A program made the translations under genes and the position numbers. 64,000 nucleotides of DNA from NCBI RefSeq assembly GCF_001547895.1, contig NZ_AP014627.1, positions 3,909,501 through 3,973,500 on the forward strand, read 5' to 3'. Positions within the stretch are counted from its first letter, which is position 1; each line of letters begins with the position of its first letter. The stretch comes from Pseudomonas sp. Os17 (GTDB taxonomy: Bacteria > Pseudomonadota > Gammaproteobacteria > Pseudomonadales > Pseudomonadaceae). Below the pieces are notes generated by a model, which was not told the DNA's origin, did not search any database, and saw only the letters and a list, made by a program, of their open reading frames with translations. This document shows, piece by piece, positions 15,455 through 23,390 of the stretch.

Positions 15455-15967
15455 CTATTCTGCCTCCGAGACCTTACGCCGCGCGGCAAATTTCGCCCTC
15501 CAGTGTTCATAGAATGACTCTACGCAGCGACGTCGACCTAGGTCAATGAGTGCTGCCTCCAACGCCTCAGCCTTAGGTAATGCTTTTGCCACGTACAGAT
15601 GAGCATCGTGCGAAGAGCCTTCCTCTAGCAACCAGAAGAGCTCCTTCTGAAGTTCAAACCAACAGTCCTGGATCTCCAGAGTGTCGCCCTCTTTGAACAG
15701 AATTTGCAGGAATACCATGTCGCGCTCTAGCTCATAGCGTGCAACCGGCCAGTTTTCGGATAGCACCTTCTTTTCATACGCAGTCAAACCATGAATTTCA
15801 TATTCGTTGGCCTGGCTTTGTAAAAATCGGACAAGTAGGTTTGCCCGGACGAGAGCTTGACCCGTTTTGTCATAGCGCTCAGCCCAAAGCTTTTCATGCT
15901 TTGTCTTGAGCACAGCTGAATAAGCTGCAACGGCCGCAGCAATAAGGGTCAGCATCGTTGTAAGCAT
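15455..15967 (-). CDS. N-terminally anchored helical protein, antisense cargo gene (slot 2, copy B)
   Basis: A 170-residue protein with a hydrophobic N-terminus (residues 2-19: LTTMLTLIAAAVAAYSAV) and a long helical cytoplasmic part. It matches the position and general architecture, but not the sequence, of 11872-12447. Family unknown. Confidence 0.6.
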   Translation of the reverse strand: MLTTMLTLIAAAVAAYSAVLKTKHEKLWAERYDKTGQALVRANLLVRFLQSQANEYEIHGLTAYEKKVLSENWPVARYELERDMVFLQILFKEGDTLEIQDCWFELQKELFWLLEEGSSHDAHLYVAKALPKAEALEAALIDLGRRRCVESFYEHWRAKFAARRKVSEAE

Positions 15968-16069
15968 CAGAACTCCCTGGATAGGCTCAGTCTCGAGCCG
16001 CTCACATTTACCTCACTTCAACGAATCACGCCAGCCAGGCCAAGGCCATCGGCTGCCCGGAGGAGCCTC

Positions 16070-16192
16070 ATGAGCACATTCGCAGTCTTCGGCATGACAG
16101 CCGGTGTAGCGCTGGCTGAGGCCAGGAAGATCACCAAGACCACCAGGCCAAGCGGAAAGCCTGGCGCCCCCCCTGGAACGGACACTCGCTGA
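16070..16192 (+). CDS. Small conserved phage protein MSTFAVF-type (copy B)
   Basis: A 40-residue protein (MSTFAVFGMTAGVALAEARK) with a strong CGGAGGAG ribosome site. It is a paralogue of 12549-12677. The leader upstream contains AATCACGCC at 16024. Confidence 0.6.
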   Translation: MSTFAVFGMTAGVALAEARKITKTTRPSGKPGAPPGTDTR

Positions 16193-16205
16193 GTGGAACG
16201 AGGCC

Positions 16206-16454
16206 GTGGAAAAGCAGGCAGCGGCCATATTCGACGGCGAGAAGGTAAAGCAGCTCAGCCAGCTGTTCGATGCGCCTCAGTACGCGCAGCAGTTCATAGA
16301 GCTAGCCAGGAAAGCCGGCCCATGCCGAGATCTGCGGATCAGGGCAAAGGCCGTGCTGACAGATGCCGAGGGTGAGCCAGTGATCAACCCCAAGACCAAG
16401 GCGCCGATGATTGGCTGGGCCGACTGGCATCCATCAACCACGAAAGTCGCATAA
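16206..16454 (+). CDS. Hypothetical phage protein APQYAQQF-type (copy B)
   Basis: An 82-residue protein from a GTG start. The core FDAPQYAQQFIELARKAGPC is followed by CRDLRIRAKAVLTDAEGEP and a GWADWHP end. It is intact compared with copy A. The frame stays open upstream of the GTG, so the start could be earlier. Confidence 0.6.
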   Translation: MEKQAAAIFDGEKVKQLSQLFDAPQYAQQFIELARKAGPCRDLRIRAKAVLTDAEGEPVINPKTKAPMIGWADWHPSTTKVA

Positions 16455-16458
16455 CTCA

Positions 16459-16560
16459 TCACCAAGGCAAGCCTGCCAGTAGCGACCACAGCCAGACTAG
16501 AAGCTCAAACAGAGCCTCTGCCAGTACTTGAATCAGGATCTCTTCAATCAGTCGTTTCAT
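16459..16560 (-). CDS. 33-residue membrane peptide (antisense)
   Basis: MKRLIEEILIQVLAEALFEL continues into a Trp/Leu-rich hydrophobic end. AGAGGAG lies before the ATG at 16560. It is antisense to the operon, like the other cargo genes. Peptides of this kind occur in Pseudomonas prophages, but the role is unknown. Confidence 0.45.
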   Translation of the reverse strand: MKRLIEEILIQVLAEALFELLVWLWSLLAGLPW

Positions 16561-16716
16561 GCAGACAGCTCCTCTTTAGATGAGGAAATTGTGCTGATCG
16601 AGGCCTGATGATTCCTCTTGGGGTTTTTCCAAGCAGCATCCCGCAACTTCACCGCGCGTCACGACAAATCACGAATCAATTACCGCCCGTCAGATAGACG
16701 ACTCGGAGGCCTCCCC

Positions 16717-17466
16717 ATGCCCACAGAAACCCAACACCTGGAGCAGCGAGTAGCTGCCCTTCAGTCAGATCTCAACGCCAGGGACCAAGCCCTGGGCGAC
16801 GCAGAAACAGAGAACAACGAGCGCGAGCTGTCGAGGCGTGACTGGTTCGAGGAGGCGCAGAGGCTGCAAGCTGAGCTGCATGAATTATCCGGAAAATGGG
16901 AGCGCTTCGAAGAGTTCGAACATGGATTGCAAGCCAAGCTGGCCGAGCGGGATGCGCTGCTGCAGCAGGGTCTGGCAATGATCAATCGCGGCATCGTCAG
17001 CTTTGACGACCAGGTCGAGTACAGGCAGAAGCTCACCGCCCTATCCGCCAGCGCAGTGCCGGGCGCCAAGCCCCAGGCCGAGCCTGTGTACATGGTCCGA
17101 ACGCATGGCTCGTGCTGCTGGGAAGAAGTCGGCAGTGGGTCACTGGAGGATTTCCAGTCCATGCCGGAGGAGTACGAGTTGCGCGCTCTCTACACCCGCC
17201 CAGCCGAGCAGCCCGAACCTATCAGCTCAACGAGTGACAAGTACAAGGCCGAGCTGTACGACGAGGTTTGGCAGCTGGCCCGCGACATGGGCTTTGGCAA
17301 CGTCACCGATGCGCTGATGAAGCTGAACAAGCAGACCGCGCCGGTTGCGGTGGTGCTGCCTGAGCGCATTGACGAGTCGATATGTCGAGGGCACTCCCTT
17401 ACCCTGGCTATCAAGTGGAACCGCTGCCTCGACGAAGTAGCACGTCTCAACCCTCCCCAGCAGTAA
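16717..17466 (+). CDS. Coiled-coil hypothetical phage protein
   Basis: A 249-residue protein with a coiled coil at about 5-105 (HLEQRVAALQSDLNARDQ). A modular C-terminus follows with YTRPAEQPEPISSTSDKY and ELYDEVWQLARDMG. That C-terminal part recurs in the gene at 44956-45444 of the second prophage remnant. GGAGG precedes the ATG. Confidence 0.65.
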   Translation: MPTETQHLEQRVAALQSDLNARDQALGDAETENNERELSRRDWFEEAQRLQAELHELSGKWERFEEFEHGLQAKLAERDALLQQGLAMINRGIVSFDDQVEYRQKLTALSASAVPGAKPQAEPVYMVRTHGSCCWEEVGSGSLEDFQSMPEEYELRALYTRPAEQPEPISSTSDKYKAELYDEVWQLARDMGFGNVTDALMKLNKQTAPVAVVLPERIDESICRGHSLTLAIKWNRCLDEVARLNPPQQ

Positions 17467-17468
17467 CC

Positions 17469-17711
17469 CTACGGCAACTGGCTGTTGATCCAACGCTCAG
17501 CTGCAGCAATAGCTTCCTCCAGAGCAGCTTGGTAGCTCTCCCATGGGCCCTGAAGCTCTGCTGCAACATCCCCAAGGCCCGCAACGTCGCCCACTTGGAT
17601 GACTCGCGCAGCTGCAGGAGCTTCGTCGTTCGGCCGCTCCCATTCAAACTTGATGAAAACCGTATATCCACGGTGCTCGTATGCAATCGTAGAATCCATG
17701 CTGTGCGGCAC
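17469..17711 (-). CDS. Small hypothetical protein, antisense cargo gene (slot 3)
   Basis: An 80-residue protein with AAGGA upstream of a GTG at 17711 (an ATG four codons later is an alternative). The beta-then-helix layout (RGYTVFIKFEWER, EEAIAAAERWINS) resembles small prophage proteins. The same position in the remnant prophage holds a different minus-strand gene (45490-45738). Confidence 0.55.
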   Translation of the reverse strand: MPHSMDSTIAYEHRGYTVFIKFEWERPNDEAPAAARVIQVGDVAGLGDVAAELQGPWESYQAALEEAIAAAERWINSQLP

Positions 17712-17845
17712 ATCAGGTCCTTTACTGGAACAAAGTTGAACGGCTTTTTACACCTGTCAGCTTAGCCCGCTCAATCAAGGCAAGTTGCCACCACCCCCCC
17801 ACCCCCACATTCAAGTCAGCCGCTATAGCGGCCAAGGACGAAGTC

Positions 17846-18481
17846 ATGCCTGAAATTAAAGAACGGCCGATCCTGTTCTCGGCGCCGATGGTGCGCGCCA
17901 TCCTGGAAGGCCGGAAGACGGTCACGCGGCGGCCCATGAAGGTCCAGCCAGTGCTGAAAGGTAAACTTTGGGAAGTCTATGGCGCGGGATGGGGCGACGG
18001 CATAACCAGCGTCCCAGCAGTGCCAGGACATAGCCTTTCCTCAAACTGCCCCTACGGAAAGCCCGGTGACCGGCTGTGGGTGCGCGAGAGCCTCGGCTAT
18101 GACTGCGAATACGGTCACTACTTCGCCGCCGGCGGAAAGCATGGCGAAACAGTTTATCTGTGCTCGCTGTTCGATGATGAGGATGCCCAGACAGGCCCAA
18201 GCTATGACGGCCTGCTGCCCGAGCGATCCGTGCCAAGCATCCATCTGCACCGGCGTTACAGCCGCATCCTGCTGGAGATCACCGCCGTGCGCGTCGAGCG
18301 GCTTCAGGAGATCACGCCAAGCCAGTGCATAGCCGAAGGCGCATGGCGAATAGAGGACAAGGCGCTCTGGCGCGGCCATGAGGCTGTGGCCGCGTTCAAA
18401 GACCTCTGGCAATCCACCGGCGGCAACTGGGACGCCAACCCCTGGGTCTGGGTCGTCGAGTTTCGGAGGGTGCAGCCATGA
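17846..18481 (+). CDS. ASCH-like phage protein
   Basis: A 211-residue protein with the phage ASCH/PUA-like pattern: ERPILFSAPMVRAILEGRKT, GDRLWVRE, HRRYSRILLEITAVRVERLQ and the end NPWVWVVEFRRV. Family members are common in tailed-phage early regions and are thought to bind RNA or nucleotides. The stop overlaps a small ATG frame. The start of a homologous copy survives at about 45876. Confidence 0.75.
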   Translation: MPEIKERPILFSAPMVRAILEGRKTVTRRPMKVQPVLKGKLWEVYGAGWGDGITSVPAVPGHSLSSNCPYGKPGDRLWVRESLGYDCEYGHYFAAGGKHGETVYLCSLFDDEDAQTGPSYDGLLPERSVPSIHLHRRYSRILLEITAVRVERLQEITPSQCIAEGAWRIEDKALWRGHEAVAAFKDLWQSTGGNWDANPWVWVVEFRRVQP

Positions 18482-18546
18482 TCCTGCTCGCTCTCCCCGC
18501 GGTGCTTTTCATCACCTGGAACATCTACACGGGGCCAAGGCCATGA
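18478..18546 (+). CDS. Possible 22-residue hydrophobic peptide
   Basis: The ATG overlaps the ASCH-like stop and encodes MILLALPAVLFITWNIYTGP, then a stop overlapping the next ATG. GGAGGG lies upstream. It fits the overlapping operon chain but is very short. Confidence 0.35.
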   Translation: MILLALPAVLFITWNIYTGPRP

Positions 18547-18734
18547 ACAGGTTCTTTCGCAGAAAGGCCGAGTCGTGGCTGATCAGGTTGGCGGCCTGGA
18601 TCTTGGCAGGCCGGAACGTCGCCCGCTGCAAGGTCGTATCCCGCCGCGACAATAACGACATGTGGGCAATGGCTGAGAGCCTGGAGGGGATCGCTGACCG
18701 CATCAGCAGCGGCTACAAGGAGCCAAGGCCATGA
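18543..18734 (+). CDS. Small basic amphipathic phage protein
   Basis: A 63-residue protein, MNRFFRRKAESWLIRLAAWI, with an amphipathic N-terminus and an acidic end. It is coupled at both ends by ATGA overlaps. Function unknown. Confidence 0.55.
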   Translation: MNRFFRRKAESWLIRLAAWILAGRNVARCKVVSRRDNNDMWAMAESLEGIADRISSGYKEPRP

Positions 18735-19135
18735 AAGCTCGCGTCGAGAAGAAGCTAAGCAAGCGCCTGGTAGGTCTTTACCCAGGGCTTTACGGGAAGG
18801 CATGGCGTGATGATGAGCCGTCAGAACTGGCATATGAACAACGTTCGAGTGTACGGCACGTCCTGAGCGTCGGCGGCGGGTTGGACTACTGGGGCGAAGG
18901 CCAGGACGCTTACACCTGCTGGGCCGACTGGGCAATGAACTGGCCGTGGCACGGTCCGTTCGAAGCATATCCCGAGGGGCACCAGCGCCAGTTCTTCCCG
19001 AACACTGAAGGGTTCAAACCGACTACGCGGAACCTTCTGGCGCTGGCCGCTGAATGCGAGCGCCTAAGTCGGAAAGCCAAGCAGGAGTCCGCCCGGCCCA
19101 GGAGCAGTCAGCCAAGGGCAGTAGGCAAGACATAG
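18731..19135 (+). CDS. Hypothetical phage protein
   Basis: A 134-residue protein with a Trp/Tyr-rich centre (DYWGEGQDAYTCWADWAMNW) and a basic tail. It is coupled to the upstream gene. It resembles uncharacterised proteins of Pseudomonas phage int-proximal operons. Confidence 0.65.
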   Translation: MKARVEKKLSKRLVGLYPGLYGKAWRDDEPSELAYEQRSSVRHVLSVGGGLDYWGEGQDAYTCWADWAMNWPWHGPFEAYPEGHQRQFFPNTEGFKPTTRNLLALAAECERLSRKAKQESARPRSSQPRAVGKT

Positions 19136-19248
19136 ACCGGGCGAACGCCTGAACAATGCCACGGCGCAACGCCGGCGCCCATAAGCACCATCTGAAACAC
19201 CCCACTCAACAATCGGAAAGCCTGCAGCTCTGCGGGCAGGAGACACGC

Positions 19249-19404
19249 ATGCCCGACATAAAAGTTCAGTGCTGCCGCTGCAAGAACAAGCACATGGAAA
19301 GCGAGCGGCTAAAGGTGCCGAGCAAGAAGTACGGCTCAGGCGTCAGCGACATGATCTGCCCGCGGTGCCGGTGCACCACCTACTACCGGCTACAGGCCGA
19401 ATAA
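19249..19404 (+). CDS. Small zinc-ribbon phage protein
   Basis: A 51-residue protein, MPDIKVQCCRCKNKHMES and then MICPRCRCTTYY, with two CxxC knuckles forming a zinc ribbon. AGGAGA precedes its ATG. It probably binds nucleic acid or protein. Confidence 0.65.
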   Translation: MPDIKVQCCRCKNKHMESERLKVPSKKYGSGVSDMICPRCRCTTYYRLQAE

Positions 19405-19440
19405 CCACCTTCTGCCGCCAGGCGCGGCATGGAGCATCAC

Positions 19441-19647
19441 ATGACCATCCAGTTTCTATCACACGAGGAGGTTTGCGAGCTCACCGGCGCGCGGACAAAG
19501 GCAGGCCAGATCCTCAACCTGAAAAAGAATGGCGTTCGCCATACGATTAAAGTGAACGGTTGGCCGAGTGTCACCGCAATGGCGGTCACCGCCGTCGGCG
19601 CGCTTGAATCCGAAAAGCCCGCATGGAAATCACGTAAGGCCAGCTGA
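19441..19647 (+). CDS. DUF4224 protein, probable integration-linked factor
   Basis: A 68-residue protein matching DUF4224 (FLSHEEVCELTGARTKAGQI, then LNLKKNGVRHTIKVNGWP). DUF4224 genes commonly sit directly before phage tyrosine integrases and may act as recombination directionality factors. It ends one base before the integrase ATG. Confidence 0.8.
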   Translation: MTIQFLSHEEVCELTGARTKAGQILNLKKNGVRHTIKVNGWPSVTAMAVTAVGALESEKPAWKSRKAS

Positions 19648-19648
19648 C

Positions 19649-20680
19649 ATGGGAAGACGACCAAGCAAACCCGGATCAATCGCCAGGCTGAGAGAACGAA
19701 AAAAAGCCAGTGGCCGAGTGTTTTACTACTACGACACGGGCGGCAAGGGCCGCAAGGAAATTCCGCTGGGCAGCGACTACGGCTTGGCGATCATGGAGTA
19801 CGCGAAGCTTGAGCGCGATCGCACCGCAACCAATCTGGTCGCCAAGGTCATCACGTTCCGCTACGTCGCGGAAAAATACATGGTCGATATCGTCCCAACC
19901 AAAGGCACAGCCACCCAGGCTGACAACAAGCGCGAGCTGAAAAACCTGATCGCTTTCTTTGACGATCCACCCGCACCGCTGGAAACAATCGAGCCATTGC
20001 ACGTTCGCCAGTACCTCACTTGGCGCAAGTCCGCGCCGGTACGGGCAAATCGCGAGAAGGCACTGCTCAGCGCAATCTGGAATTACGCCCGGGATAAGGG
20101 CTACACGTCGCTTGCCAACCCATGCGCGGGCATCAAGGGCAACAAAGAAACCGGCCGGGACACATATGTCGAAGATGCGCTGTTCAAGCGCGTGCACGAC
20201 AAGGCGGACGTGGGTCTGCAAGACGCAATGGACCTCGCCTATCTGACCGGGCAAAGGGTGACCGACACCCGGCTGATGGACGAGCGCGATGTGCGTGACG
20301 GTCAGATATGGGTACTGCAAGGCAAGACAAAGGCAAAACGTCGGATTGAAATAACAGGCGAGCTGAAGGTTTTGATTGATCGAATCATGTCCCGGAAATC
20401 AGAACACAAGGTCCGCTCGACGCGGTTGATCGTTACAGATGATGGCACACCGATGACGGTGGCGATGTTGCGCAGGAGGTTTGACTTGGCAAGGGAAGCA
20501 GCCGGCGTGCCGAAAGCGGAGTTTCAGATGCGCGACTTGCGCGCCAAGGCAGGCACAGACAAGGCTGAATCCAGCGGTGACATCTTGCAAGCCAGAGATC
20601 AACTTGGGCATACGACCGTGGTGATGACCGAGCAGTACATCCGCAATCGAAAGGGCAAAAAGGTCATGCCTACCAAGTGA
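19649..20680 (+). CDS. int: Phage tyrosine recombinase (integrase)
   Basis: A 343-residue protein with an N-terminal arm-binding region, a core-binding domain (about 70-165) and a catalytic domain. Visible active-site residues are Arg203 (TGQRVTD), Lys227-229 region, Arg298 (RDLR), His321 (LGHTT) and Tyr330 (TEQYIR). The position usually written as His before DLR is Arg here, as in some phage integrases. It should integrate and excise the prophage at the adjacent tRNA-Leu. AAGG precedes the ATG. Confidence 0.92.
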   Translation: MGRRPSKPGSIARLRERKKASGRVFYYYDTGGKGRKEIPLGSDYGLAIMEYAKLERDRTATNLVAKVITFRYVAEKYMVDIVPTKGTATQADNKRELKNLIAFFDDPPAPLETIEPLHVRQYLTWRKSAPVRANREKALLSAIWNYARDKGYTSLANPCAGIKGNKETGRDTYVEDALFKRVHDKADVGLQDAMDLAYLTGQRVTDTRLMDERDVRDGQIWVLQGKTKAKRRIEITGELKVLIDRIMSRKSEHKVRSTRLIVTDDGTPMTVAMLRRRFDLAREAAGVPKAEFQMRDLRAKAGTDKAESSGDILQARDQLGHTTVVMTEQYIRNRKGKKVMPTK

Positions 20681-20709
20681 ATTGCGGACCAGGCCCAGAA
20701 TTGCGGACC
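20680..20709. repeat. Tandem AATTGCGGACC repeats, probable integrase arm sites
   Basis: AATTGCGGACC occurs at 20680-20690 and again at 20699-20709, between the int stop and the tRNA. Short direct repeats here are typical arm-type integrase sites beside the core attachment site. Confidence 0.5.
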
Positions 20710-20762
20710 GGAAAGATACAGGCATTTACACTGGCTTTAGCCCGTAAACCCTTGATTTTAGA

Positions 20763-20849
20763 TGGTGCCCGAAGCCGGAATCGAACCGGCACGCCCTTAC
20801 GAGCGGGGGATTTTAAGTCCCATGCGTCTACCAGTTTCGCCATTCGGGC
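20763..20849 (-). tRNA. tRNA-Leu (anticodon UAA)
   Basis: A complete 87-nt tRNA with an encoded CCA end. The acceptor stem pairs GCCCGAA with TTCGGGC, the D-loop contains CTGGTAGACGC, the anticodon loop reads ACTTAAAAT (anticodon TAA), and the T-arm GGTTCGATTCC is intact, with a long variable arm. Its 3' end faces the integrase, making it the probable attB; the other junction is outside the window. Confidence 0.93.
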
Positions 20850-21213
20850 GGTAGCGCGATCACGCGGCACTGGAGTTGTAAATAGGCATCAGCCCGTCCA
20901 GTGCTTGAAGCAGGGAGAGGAATATATACATCCAGCCCAGGTGAAGCAAGAACGGAGTCTGCAAAAAAAACGCTTCTGCGCTCACTAAAACCCAGTGAAA
21001 AAGCACGCTAAATCAGGGATCTACAGCATCCGTTCATCTACCGACAACAAGACCGCCATGCAGCTCGGCACCCGCGTCGGCGGCGGCAAGACTAACATGG
21101 CATCCATAGCTAACCAACTGATTTTTAACGACTTATCATCAAGCGGCAGCGCATTTGAAGCGGGCGTCGGGCAGCGCGGATGAACGCACGGGGCGTGGCT
21201 GGGCAATCAAGGG
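20850..21213. other. Intergenic, no supported gene
   Basis: About 360 bases after the tRNA 5' end. A GTG-opened 62-codon frame (20995-21183) lacks a convincing ribosome site and domain. Promoter sequence for the tRNA is expected here, but no clear element was identified. Confidence 0.4.
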
Positions 21214-21432
21214 TCAGGCCTCGGCCGAAAAACTCAGCGATAACTTGAGCTTGAGCGCTTCGTCCTTGGTTGCGGTCTGTTCGCGCTCCAGTTGGGTGGA
21301 AAATACTTGCTTTACCACTGGCGTATCGCGAACTTCAGCGCCCTTGACTTGCGCAACGCCACGATTGAGTTCCAACACTTTGGACAGCTGGGCGTAGGTG
21401 TAATTACCAGGGCGCGTATTGCCGACGTTCAT
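21214..21432 (-). CDS. Small conserved hypothetical protein
   Basis: A 72-residue protein (MNVGNTRPGNYTYAQLSKVL, ending LKLKLSLSFSAEA). AAGGACGG precedes the ATG at 21432, so the longer upstream frame is rejected. It has no transmembrane or signal segment. Function unknown. Confidence 0.65.
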   Translation of the reverse strand: MNVGNTRPGNYTYAQLSKVLELNRGVAQVKGAEVRDTPVVKQVFSTQLEREQTATKDEALKLKLSLSFSAEA

Positions 21433-21708
21433 GAAGGCCGTCCTTGATATCGAATCAATCCACTGGTGCCTGCGATGGCTGGCAAATGGGATATCCCGGG
21501 CACTGCGTCCGATGCGGCGAACAAGGCAGGGGGAGGAAACATGACCTTGGCGCCGATAAAACTCGCCGATTGACCAATGGAGTTCGCCCAGTACACATGA
21601 CCTCGCCATCCATGAACCGGTAAAGAGTCATAGATACCGGGCGAACGGCATAACGCTATGCGTTCTCAATAACATGTTCAACTGTCAGCAATCACTGGCT
21701 GTGCGGAT

Positions 21709-21972
21709 TCAGCCGGCATGATGGGTGAAACCACCGGCAAAGGCCCTGCGTCCGGCCCGCAGTTCGGTGCGCAACTCGCCGATCAGATTGGAAATGTCTC
21801 GCACGCTGGTGAGTCCCGCGGTGGAAACCCCGGGTAGCAACAGGTCCACTCGCCCCGTTTCGGCATCGTAGATCTTGATGGTCAGGGCGCCATTGGCAGC
21901 CAGGCTGCAGGCGCAGGAAAGGGGGAGAAAGCCGGACTCCAGTATGTGACAAAGCTCGCTGGTGGAGAGCAT
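21709..21972 (-). CDS. DUF1652 family protein
   Basis: An 87-residue protein with the DUF1652 pattern (LSTSELCHILESGFLPLSC, then DISNLIGELRTEL). The family is largely restricted to Pseudomonas, supporting the host assignment. Function unknown. The start is at the ATG after GCGAGACAGCC. Confidence 0.8.
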   Translation of the reverse strand: MLSTSELCHILESGFLPLSCACSLAANGALTIKIYDAETGRVDLLLPGVSTAGLTSVRDISNLIGELRTELRAGRRAFAGGFTHHAG

Positions 21973-22329
21973 GGCTGTCTCGCCTGTGTGAGATGGGGTG
22001 AGTTTTTCCCGTTGAGGATAGGTCAGCATCTGAGCGTGTGTGTCGAAAAACACACAAGAAATGATAACTGCCTCACAGTTCCTCGATGCTATTGCCACCT
22101 GCCACCGAGCCTGCAGTCATCGATGGATTTGCACGAATATTTTCTAGGTTTTCGGCCCTCCACTGTGTAAGTTCCAGCCCATGAACCGGAATCTTTGGCA
22201 ACGGCGCACCGAGATTATTACCACCTGCATCAGCCAGGTGGGCTAGCGGCTGTCCAAACCGCAACCAACCCGCCTCGAAGGCGGGTTCATGACCGCTCTT
22301 CTGAGGCACGCCCCCCCAGGAGACACAAC

Positions 22330-22827
22330 ATGAACTCATCGTCCCCCGCCACGCTGCACCTGTTATGCGGCAAGATCGCCTCGGGCAAATCCACCTTGGC
22401 CAGTCATCTGGCACAGGCTAGCGGCAGTGTATTGATCAGCGAAGACCAGTGGCTGGCACGGCTGTATCCAGGCCAGATTCACTCGCTCGCGGACTATCTG
22501 CAGCATGCCCAACGCCTGAAAGACGTGCTGGAGCCGCTGGTGATCGCCATGCTCCAGGCTGGAACCGATGTCGTACTGGATTTTCCGGCCAACACCCTTG
22601 CCCAGCGCGCCGGATTGCGAGCCCTGGCGGATCGGGCCGGAGTCGCCCATCGATTGCACTTTCTGGATGTGGACGAAGACACCTGCCGCACCCGGCTGCG
22701 TGAGCGCAACGAGCGGGGCGACCACCCCTTCAGCACCAGCGAGGAGCAGTTCGCGTTGATCTGCCGCTACTTCGTGCCTCCGCAGGCGGATGAAGGACTG
22801 CATATCGTCCTGCACCCCGCGGCCTGA
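22330..22827 (+). CDS. AAA/P-loop kinase-like ATPase
   Basis: A 165-residue protein. A Walker A motif spans residues 14-22 (GKIASGKST), with VVLDFPANT (a Walker B/aspartate region) and a LID-like RLRERNERGDHPFSTS. The size and pattern match small zeta-toxin/shikimate-kinase-like ATP-binding proteins that phosphorylate small molecules. GGAGACAC precedes the ATG. The substrate is unknown. Confidence 0.8.
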   Translation: MNSSSPATLHLLCGKIASGKSTLASHLAQASGSVLISEDQWLARLYPGQIHSLADYLQHAQRLKDVLEPLVIAMLQAGTDVVLDFPANTLAQRAGLRALADRAGVAHRLHFLDVDEDTCRTRLRERNERGDHPFSTSEEQFALICRYFVPPQADEGLHIVLHPAA

Positions 22828-22920
22828 TGTTCGACCAACGGGCCCTGCAAGGGGCCCGACTGTCAGTCCGGCAAAGGAAATGTGCCGTGACAATGGGCGG
22901 CGAGGTCAAATTTCAGGCAA

Positions 22921-22952
22921 AAAAAAGCCCAAGTAGCTGATGGACACTTGGG
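22921..22952 (-). terminator. Terminator-like hairpin reading leftward
   Basis: CCCAAGT and ACTTGGG form a 7-bp stem. On the minus strand it is followed by about eight T residues. No minus-strand gene lies directly upstream. An untranslated RNA from the AT-rich 22960-23180 stretch is possible but unproven. Confidence 0.45.
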
Positions 22953-23390
22953 ACTAAAAATGCATAAACCGTGGTAGGTGAACGCAGGGCTATAGTAACG
23001 GAACAGTACATTCTGTAACAAGATATTTTGAGAAAAAAAACGCAAATATAATCACCTAAGTCATTCAATATCCACACTTTTTTTGAGTCTTTGGTTTTTT
23101 CAGGCCCGCTCTCCAATGCTTTTTCCTGGTGAAAGGCGACTCCGCGCAAGCGTCACCAGGCTTAAACAAAAGTGCGCTGAAAATTCACAGAATCGCAACA
23201 GACAGACGTGCCTGCCCATCATAAATTGCCGGCACCGTTCTCAATGGTGTGCGCTGGTATGAATGACTTTCTCGACGCCCTGCCCCTGGTGCTCTGCCTG
23301 ACCACCTTTGCCTGGTGCTGCTGGGGCTGAAAGACCTCAACCCCATCGACCACGTCCCCCGCATTGCCCCTCCCACGCCGCCTTTCACCT
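22953..23390. other. AT-rich intergenic stretch
   Basis: No gene over about 30 codons is supported. A 23-codon plus-strand frame at 23259-23330 (MNDFLDALPLVLCLTTFAW) is hydrophobic but has no ribosome site. The stretch upstream of the leftward hairpin could carry a small RNA. Confidence 0.3.

Noticed and set aside
20995..21183. 62-codon frame after the tRNA-Leu
   Set aside because: No ribosome site, no recognisable domain, Ser/Gly-rich sequence of uncertain character.
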